Source: Bacteroidota bacterium (lineage in GTDB: Bacteria; Bacteroidota; Bacteroidia; B-17B0; Aurantibacillaceae). Taken from it: a DNA stretch of 64,000 nt. The stretch covers positions 1 to 64,000 of the forward strand of contig JAJONO010000023.1 in assembly GCA_021323535.1 (NCBI GenBank). The letters run 5' to 3'. Every line of letters begins with the position of its first letter. Position 1 is the stretch's first letter. The translations under genes were made by a program, and so were the position numbers. This document shows positions 29,510 to 37,600 of the stretch, piece after piece. The notes below the pieces were generated by a model. That model saw only the letters and a list, made by a program, of their open reading frames with translations, did not search any database and had not been told where the DNA came from.

Positions 29510-31399
29510 ATGAGTAAATTTATTTATGCGTTATTTTTTATTGTTTCTGTTTCTTTCAATTCAAAAGCACAAATATTTCAATGGGCAAAAAGCTTAGGCG
29601 GAACGGGCACAGACGAGGGAATGGCCATTGCCACCGATGCTGCCGGAAATGTATACAGCACGGGATCCTTTAGTGGCACAATGAATTTTACTGTAGGTTC
29701 AAGCCCCAGTGGGTTTACCTCGACAGGTCCTTCCGATCTATATATCTTCAAGCACAACCCTGCAGGTAACTGCGTATGGGCGGAACACTTTGGAGGCCCT
29801 CTTGCCGAGAAGGGTACAGCCATTGCTGTAGATGCCGCCGGTAATATTTATATCACAGGTATTTTTACAGGTACTCTTAATTATGGAGGAGTTTCCTCAA
29901 CTACAATTGCGTCTGCAGGAATGAATGATATGTTCGTCGCCAAGTTTTATCCTTCAGGTTTAATGGATTGGATCGGACGCATGGGAGGAACCATGGAAGA
30001 TGTCATCAGATCAATTGACATCGATGCGGCAGGAGACATATATGTTGCAGGAGATTTTCAGGGCACAGCCGACCTTCATCCAGGCCTGCCACAGTATTTA
30101 TACAGCAGCTGGAACGGATCAAGGGATTGCTTTGTTATGCGGATCGCAGCTGATATGAGCGGAGGAGGGCCGTCATTTCCTTGTATCTCTCCCCAGGATG
30201 ATTACGGATATTCAGTAGATGTGGGCGCTTCCAATGTGGCCTATTTCACAGGCAGTAATGCAACATCGGGAACCGGTAATATTTCAATAGCAAAAATAAA
30301 TACATCGCTGATGGGCCCGCCAAGCTGGACAACTGTTATTAATACTTCAGGCGGATCCGGAACTTCGGTGATAGTTGATCCCACTGGCAACTACGCTTAT
30401 GCAGCAGGTTATTTCCAGGGGGCAGGCGATTTTAATTTCAGTGCCGGCACATCTTCACTTACTTCGAATGGAAATAAAGATATATTCATTTTAAAAATTG
30501 CTGTTGCAACAAATAGTTTTGTATGGGCAAAGAATATAGGAGGTACAGATGACGATGTTATCAACGCTATGAGATGTGATGCTTCTGGAAACATTTACAC
30601 TACAGGCTATTTTTCAAATGCTGTAGATTTTGATCCGGGAAACGGAACTTTCTTCTTAGCCACACCTACAGGAGCTCGTGATGCATTTATATCCAAGCTT
30701 AATGTCGCCGGAAATTTTATCTGGGCCGGGCAATTAGGGGGTTCAACTCAGGATTATGGTAATAGCATTGCCGTAGATGCCTCAAATAATGTACACAGTA
30801 CAGGACACTTCACAGGCACCGGCGATTTTGATCCCGGAGCAGGATCATTTGTCATGACGACTACTGCCGCAGGAAATATTTATCTTCATAAATTAAGTTG
30901 TTCAGGAGGACCAGCCATTTCGGGCGGCATCTCCGGTAATTCAACAGTATGCTCTGGCGTTACAAATACCTATAGCGTATCACCCGTTGTCGGAGCAACA
31001 TCTTATGCGTGGACATTACCTTCTGGTTGGACAGGCAACAGTTCCACGAATATTATTTCTGCCACACCTGGCACAAGTGGTACGTTTAGTGTAACAGCCT
31101 CTAATGAATGTGCCACAGGCGCTCAACAGATTCTTAATGTCACTGTCTCACCTTGTACAGGAGTTTCTGAATTTATTAATGATACTCAACTGAATGTTTT
31201 TCCTAATCCATTCCATGAAAAATTCACAATCCGTTCAGATAAAAATGAAACGATAAGTATTCAAAATATTCTTGGTGCACTTGTAAAAACAATTTCTGTG
31301 GAAGAAGGAACAACGGAGGTAGATATAAAAGATCAACCAGCAGGAATTTATTTTGTAAAAATCGAAAACGGCGCTTGTAAGAAAATTATAAAAGAATAA
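29510..31399 (+). CDS. SBBP-repeat protein with T9SS type A sorting domain
   Basis: Repeated 'DAAGNIYxTGxFxGTxxF' motif; C-terminus 'LNVFPNPFHEKFTI...AGIYFVKIENGACKKIIKE'. Confidence 0.9.
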   Translation: MSKFIYALFFIVSVSFNSKAQIFQWAKSLGGTGTDEGMAIATDAAGNVYSTGSFSGTMNFTVGSSPSGFTSTGPSDLYIFKHNPAGNCVWAEHFGGPLAEKGTAIAVDAAGNIYITGIFTGTLNYGGVSSTTIASAGMNDMFVAKFYPSGLMDWIGRMGGTMEDVIRSIDIDAAGDIYVAGDFQGTADLHPGLPQYLYSSWNGSRDCFVMRIAADMSGGGPSFPCISPQDDYGYSVDVGASNVAYFTGSNATSGTGNISIAKINTSLMGPPSWTTVINTSGGSGTSVIVDPTGNYAYAAGYFQGAGDFNFSAGTSSLTSNGNKDIFILKIAVATNSFVWAKNIGGTDDDVINAMRCDASGNIYTTGYFSNAVDFDPGNGTFFLATPTGARDAFISKLNVAGNFIWAGQLGGSTQDYGNSIAVDASNNVHSTGHFTGTGDFDPGAGSFVMTTTAAGNIYLHKLSCSGGPAISGGISGNSTVCSGVTNTYSVSPVVGATSYAWTLPSGWTGNSSTNIISATPGTSGTFSVTASNECATGAQQILNVTVSPCTGVSEFINDTQLNVFPNPFHEKFTIRSDKNETISIQNILGALVKTISVEEGTTEVDIKDQPAGIYFVKIENGACKKIIKE

Positions 31400-31404
31400 C
31401 AGGC

Positions 31405-33333
31405 ATGACAATGAAACAATTTTTATTGATAACAGGACTGGTATTAGGGCTGAGCTCTAAGGCCCAGTTTTTATGGGCCAAAAGTTTTGGTAGCGCAAGC
31501 AGTGATATTGCTCACGCAATGACCGTTGATGCGGCAGGAAATGTTTATACGACAGGACAATTCTGGGGAACAGTTGATTTTGATCCGGGACCCGGCACGT
31601 TCACACTCACATCGGCAGGTGGAGTGTGTGATGTTTTTGTGACCAAACTGGATGCGTCGGGTAATCTTCTATGGGCAAGAAAAATGGGTGGTATAGAAGA
31701 CGATAAGGGCCTGGCTATAGCGATAGATGCTGGTGCTAATGTTTATATCACCGGTACTTTTGAGAACACAGCGGATTTTGATCCGGGTGCAGGCTTTGCA
31801 TATCTTGGATCTGTTAACAATGAAGATATTTTTGTATGCAAACTTAATTCATCAGGAAATTATGTGTGGGCAAAAAGTATGGGCTCAACCAACTCTGATT
31901 ATGGCCAGGGGATTGCCGTAGATGCTTCGGGTAATGTATACACAACAGGTATGTTTTCAGGAACAGCCGATTTTGATCCGGGTGCAGCTACCGCAACTCT
32001 TACTACAGTTAGCGCGAATGTTTTCATCTGCAAATTCAACTCTTCAGGAAATTATGTGTGGGCAAAACAAGTGGGAGGAAGCGGAAACGATTCAGGTGAG
32101 AGCATAACCGTTGATGCTTCCGGCAACGCTTTTATCACCGGTTCGTTCCTGCTCACAGCAGATTTTGATCCGGGTCCCGCAACAGCTAACCTGGTCTCTG
32201 CTGGTTTACAGGATGTTTTTATATTAAAACTGGACGCTTCGGGTAATTATGTCTGGGCGAAAAATATAGGAGGTGCAAGTTATGATTACGCCAACGCTAC
32301 CATACTTGATGCCAGCGGTAATATTTACACCATTGGGAGCTTTTCATCAACTTCTGATTTTGATCCCAATGCAGGCACCGCTATTCATACTTCTTCCGGT
32401 TCTTACGATGTTTTCATCAACAAATTAAATTCTACCGGCAATTATCTATGGTCGAAGAGCTTTGGTGGTATTAATAGTGATGCCGGGCGAGCTCTTGCTT
32501 TGGATGCTGCCGGTAACCTGCATGTTACAGGCACGTTCTCCGGTACCGCGGATTTTGACCCGGGTGCAGGCACATATACTCTCGTTAGTACTACACCTAA
32601 TTCCGATGTCTTTGTCAGCAAATTTGATGCGACGGGAAATTTCCTGTGGGCAAAAAATTATGGCGGAGGAGGCAACGACAATGTATGTTCAATTGCTCTT
32701 AATGCTTCGAATGATATTTATACTGCCGGCGATTTTATTTTAACTCCCGATTTTGATCCGGGGCCGGGAACTTTTAATTTAACTTCTAATGGAAACAGCG
32801 ATGTTTTCATTCATAAAATGGGGAACTGTTCTGTTTTCCCAGGTACTCCTGGACCAATTAACGGGCCTTCAATCGTGTGTTTAGGTACTGGCCCGCAAAC
32901 ATACAGCATTGCGCCTGTAAGCGGAGCAACTTCTTATACATGGTCGATACCAATTGGCTGGTCGGGTTCCAGCTCTACCAATACCATTTCCGCAACGCCT
33001 GGGTTAAGCGGCACGTTTACAGTAACAGCTTCTAATTTCTGCGGCGAAAGCGCCGCACAGACTTTAAGCGTAACTATCTCACAATGCACCGGCATAAACG
33101 AAATTAACTCCCCTGATAAATCCATGATCATCTACCCAAATCCTTTCAGTGAAAAAATCACTATTACTTCATACCAAAGCGAAGAATCCATTTTTATATT
33201 CAACACTCTTGGTGAATTAGTGATCAAAACAATAGCGTCGGAACATAAAACCGAACTTGATCTTTCAGAATTATCAAAGGGAATTTACTTTATACGTATA
33301 GGCATAGATACAAAGAAGATGGTTAAAGAATGA
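31405..33333 (+). CDS. SBBP-repeat protein with T9SS type A sorting domain (paralog of preceding gene)
   Basis: Seven 'DFDPGxGTxxLTS' modules; C-terminus 'MIIYPNPFSEKITI...KGIYFIRIGIDTKKMVKE'. Confidence 0.9.
   Translation: MTMKQFLLITGLVLGLSSKAQFLWAKSFGSASSDIAHAMTVDAAGNVYTTGQFWGTVDFDPGPGTFTLTSAGGVCDVFVTKLDASGNLLWARKMGGIEDDKGLAIAIDAGANVYITGTFENTADFDPGAGFAYLGSVNNEDIFVCKLNSSGNYVWAKSMGSTNSDYGQGIAVDASGNVYTTGMFSGTADFDPGAATATLTTVSANVFICKFNSSGNYVWAKQVGGSGNDSGESITVDASGNAFITGSFLLTADFDPGPATANLVSAGLQDVFILKLDASGNYVWAKNIGGASYDYANATILDASGNIYTIGSFSSTSDFDPNAGTAIHTSSGSYDVFINKLNSTGNYLWSKSFGGINSDAGRALALDAAGNLHVTGTFSGTADFDPGAGTYTLVSTTPNSDVFVSKFDATGNFLWAKNYGGGGNDNVCSIALNASNDIYTAGDFILTPDFDPGPGTFNLTSNGNSDVFIHKMGNCSVFPGTPGPINGPSIVCLGTGPQTYSIAPVSGATSYTWSIPIGWSGSSSTNTISATPGLSGTFTVTASNFCGESAAQTLSVTISQCTGINEINSPDKSMIIYPNPFSEKITITSYQSEESIFIFNTLGELVIKTIASEHKTELDLSELSKGIYFIRIGIDTKKMVKE
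31576..32943 (+). repeat. In-frame tandem repeats of about 195 bp (65 aa)
   Basis: 'gattttgaycc' anchor at 31576, 31774, 31969, 32161, 32356, 32551, 32749: spacings of 192-198 bp. Confidence 0.85.
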
Positions 33334-33495
33334 CAGGCTCTCAAGGGGAGATAACAATTTCTCCCCTAACCTGTATCACCAACCGATAAATTTCTCTTCC
33401 GTATCCGCCTCATTCTGAGTCCTCCAAATATTATCAACTTTGCTGAAAATAAAGCGTTATTTTATTACATTAGAATGTTATAAAACCCGCTCCCA

Positions 33496-34698
33496 ATGCT
33501 AAAACCATTCGATTTTCAATACAAGTTAAGGGACCATTTCAGGAAACAGGAAAAAACCTGGAAATGGTTCTCGGAAGTAAAAGTGAAGGAAGAACAAACC
33601 GAGCAGTTCAAAAATGAATTACTCAAGAATACTTACCGTCTTGATCCTTCCTCCGAAACTACAATTTATAAATTACTCGATGAGGCCAAAAATAAACTTG
33701 GTGTCATTGTACCTGTAACAATTTACCAGTCGCAGTATTCGCAGGACAGTAACGCGGGGATTATTTTTATACAGAACGAAGCACACCTGGTGTTATCAGG
33801 GCCAATTCTTAAATCGCTTAGCGAACAGGAACTACTCGCTCTTATTTCGCACGAACTTTCACACGTACTTCTTTATACCATTGATAACGGGGATTTTGAA
33901 GTTACCAGCCGCATCATCAATGCCATTGGGAACGATTACCGCAGCGAAGACGCCTTCAATGAAACTGCGAGATTGTTTAGTCTGTTTACCGAATTATACT
34001 GCGACATTGGCGCCTATAAAGTTTGCGGCAGCGCCGACACTGTTATTTCTACATTGGTAAAAGTGGAAACGGGCCTTGAAAAAATATCGGCTGAAAATTA
34101 TATTAAACAGGCCGACGAAGTTCTTGCAAAAATGGAAAAAGGTTCCGGCGGCGAATCTCATCCCGAATCTTTCATAAGGGCCAAGTCAATTGATCTGTAT
34201 TCTAAAAAAGAAACTGAAGCCTATAAGGAGATCAGCGATATTATTCTCGGGAAGCTGAATTTGTTCCATCTGAATATTTTCTCTAAAGAAGAGGTTCATG
34301 AAATTACACGCGAACTCATTCAACTGGTAATGAAACCGAAATGGATGCAGAGTGAACATCATAAAGCGCATTACCAGCAGTATTTCAAAGAATATAAAGT
34401 GAACAGTACGATCATGATCACTCCTGAGTTCAAGGAAAAAATAAATAAGGGAAGCGCCAGTATGAAAGATTATTATTCTTACGTGATGCTCGACTTTGCC
34501 CTGTGCGATCATGATATCAGCGAGCCGGCGTCGGGACACATACTCGATCTGGCTGAACAAATGGAAATGAGCGAATCCCTGGCAAAAATATTTAAAAAAG
34601 AACTTAACCTCAGTGATAAAAAATTCAATGAGTTCGCGAAAAACGCTGCAACGGCGCTAAACGCGATCCTTGAATCGGAACAGGAAAAAACATATTGA
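33496..34698 (+). CDS. M48-family metallopeptidase, with possible C-terminal TerB-like helical domain
   Basis: HExxH 'LISHELSHVLLY' plus downstream 'ELYCDIGAYKV'; C-terminal 'YVMLDFALCDHDISEPASGHILDLAEQMEMSESLAK'. Confidence 0.82.
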   Translation: MLKPFDFQYKLRDHFRKQEKTWKWFSEVKVKEEQTEQFKNELLKNTYRLDPSSETTIYKLLDEAKNKLGVIVPVTIYQSQYSQDSNAGIIFIQNEAHLVLSGPILKSLSEQELLALISHELSHVLLYTIDNGDFEVTSRIINAIGNDYRSEDAFNETARLFSLFTELYCDIGAYKVCGSADTVISTLVKVETGLEKISAENYIKQADEVLAKMEKGSGGESHPESFIRAKSIDLYSKKETEAYKEISDIILGKLNLFHLNIFSKEEVHEITRELIQLVMKPKWMQSEHHKAHYQQYFKEYKVNSTIMITPEFKEKINKGSASMKDYYSYVMLDFALCDHDISEPASGHILDLAEQMEMSESLAKIFKKELNLSDKKFNEFAKNAATALNAILESEQEKTY

Positions 34699-34699
34699 T

Positions 34700-37600
34700 A
34701 TGACCGTGATGAAAGATATTGCCTTCCACCAGTTTTTACTCGACAGCATAGAACGTGGAGGATTTACCAACGACGACGTTATTGCCGTTATCATGCCACT
34801 CCTTGAAGAAGTGAACTCATTTCACGCTTCAGGAAAAGTGGCGCCTTTGCATAGAATGGATTCTATCCTGATCACCAATGAAAAACTCGACATTGATGAG
34901 AATCTTGTAAAATCTCCAACAGATAATCTCTCTAAAATAAAAGAGATACTTCCCAACAATAATCAAACCTTTGAAGTCAGCGGACAACTCAAACAATCCA
35001 CCAGCATTGGAGAATATAATTCGGTTAAACTAAAGAACCGTCTCGTTGAAACAAATCTCAACGCGCCTATCACCATGCCGGTATATCTTCTCAACTATAA
35101 GTGTTTTGAGATGGAACTGGGTCACCACGATGCCGTAAGTGATATTTTTGTTTTGGGAATGATACTCGCGGGTCTTTCACTTGGGTTGGATCTTTCTCAG
35201 GAAGATGAACTCACCAGCTTTGTAGACAACCGCGAGAGTATGATCTATCTGAACAGTAAGATCCACCCTTCGATTGCAAACATCATTGTGGGAATGACAG
35301 AGCTCGACAGGAGAAAAAGATGGAAGGACCTTTCGGAGATCATTGACAATTTAAAAAATTACAGGGATTACAACCCTGAAGCTGAATTGGATCTTGCAAC
35401 TGTTGCCGCTGCCAAAAACACTCCCAAACAAAACAGGCAGCAATTTATCCAGGGAAAATTAAGGAACCGTCTCTTTGATACCAGCAGAAGGAACCGCCTT
35501 CTTTATTTTAAACCGAATCTGAAATTTTTAAATCTCTCCGTTTCTTCTGTTCCCGCGGTTTTAAATTACAAAAATATCGATCCTGATTCTCTCTTTTACT
35601 GGAACAAAGATGTTGCCGAAAAAATTACCAAAGGAAAAGACATTTCCCTCTCAAAATACATTCGCTTTGAAGACAATTCTTATATAGCTCCGTCTCTCGA
35701 CAGAATTCGACTTGAAGCCAACAAGGATGTGAACGAATATGGTTTCAGTCAGCTTAGACTTGTTGTAAGTTTTCTGAACTGGTACAACACCAAAGAACAG
35801 GTAACAGAGAAGATCACTTCACCTCTCGTTCTTGTTCCGGTGAATGTAGTAAAGAAAAAAGGAGTGAAGGACCAGTTTATCCTCGAGATAATAGACAGTG
35901 AAGCGGAAATAAATCCGGTGCTTTCTTTTATGCTCAAGGATCTGTATGATATCCGCCTCCCGGAAACCATACAGCTCTCTGAAACAAGTCTCGAAGATTT
36001 TTTTCAGAACCTGAAGATGCAGATCGAGAAAACACGTTCCGGAATTGTTCTTGAGTTTGTAAATAAACCAAAGATCAAGCTGATCCATGCCATGGCGAAA
36101 CAAACATTGTCGCAATACAAACGCAGGGTCAACAAGAACAGAAAAATACAATCTTTTCATAACCTCGATTATTCTTACAGTAACGAAAACTTTCAGCCGC
36201 TTGGTTTGCAGTTGTACAGGAACTATGTAAAGCCAGAATATTCTTCACTTGAATTCCTGATCAATAACGACATTAAACCTGCTACGGCTAACTTTACCGA
36301 TCCTGAGCTCAACGAAACCACACGCGAATTATATCAACTCGATGAAGGCGGATCCAACCCGTTCAAGTGGGAATTTGATACCTGCAATATGGTTCTTGGA
36401 AATTTTAATTACAAAAAAATGTCGTTGGTGAGGGACTACGATACTATCATTGACCAGAAAATTGAAAGCTCCGTATTTGATTCTTTATTCAGCGATCTTC
36501 CGAAAAATCTTACACAGGAAAAAACAAACGATGTAAATGTGGGAGAACAATTCAACGTTGTTCAATCTGATCCTACTCAGAATCGTTCGGTGATCTACTC
36601 ACGTAAGGGAGACAGTTATATTATTCAGGGACCACCAGGCACAGGAAAATCGCAAACCATTTCTAATCTTGTTGCCGACTATTTAGCCAGAGGAAAAAAA
36701 GTACTCTTTGTATGCGAAAAGAGAGCGGCCATCGACGTTGTATATTACCGTCTGAAACAACAGGGCCTCGATCAGTTGTGTTGCCTGATTCACGATTCGC
36801 AAACCGATAAAAAAGGATTTATTCTGAACCTGAAATCTACCTTCGAACAATTCACAAAGAAACCTATCCCGGTGAAAGATGCCGAGATCGACCGCAACAA
36901 TGTGATCACCAAGATAAATATTGAACTCGACCTCATCCGCAGATTTCACCAGAGCATGCAGCACAAACTAGATGATGCGGGTGTAATGATACGCGAATTG
37001 CTTGAGGTGCTGGTGCAGACAAAAAAGCATCTGCGACCTGAACACTTAAATATTTCGGATGGACTTTCGGGATACAAACAATGGTTAGAACACGGAGAAA
37101 CGATTGAAAAACTGGCCCTCACGTTAAAAGAAATTTCAGGTGAACCTTTCTTATCAAAACACCCTCTACGTTTTATCAATGAAAAAGTAATTCGTTATTC
37201 TAAAACAGATCATGAGCTACGGGAAGATCTTTCAAAATCGATGGATCTCCTCAATGAAATTTCAGAACGCCTTGAAATGACCGAGATTCCCGATTCGCTT
37301 AAGCAAACCGTAACTTCAATACGTGAACTTCTTGATCACGCTGCTTTCTTACTTCCTTTCAAGGAGCAGGATAAACTCGAACTGTTGACGCATAAAAGTC
37401 CGCTTCACCAGAAACTCACCGACTCTATCGATCAGTTAGAAAAATTAAATAGTTCGGTAAAGGAAGCGGCCGATAAAAATAAATACTGGAGCAATAAATT
37501 CTCCCAGGCCGATGCCGAGAACGCTTACGAAATTGTATGCAAACACGAAGGCTCTTTCTTTTCTTTCCTAAATGGAAATTTCAGACGCACAAAAAAATCG

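Noticed and set aside
31727-32743. Several alternate-frame ORFs with similar repeated peptides inside the SBBP gene
   Set aside because: They are frame-shifted readings of the 195-bp tandem repeat; the main frame has signal peptide and sorting domain.
31576-32943. Regularly spaced repeats as a CRISPR array
   Set aside because: Spacing is ~195 bp, units are in frame within one large protein and diverge as SBBP modules; no cas genes present.
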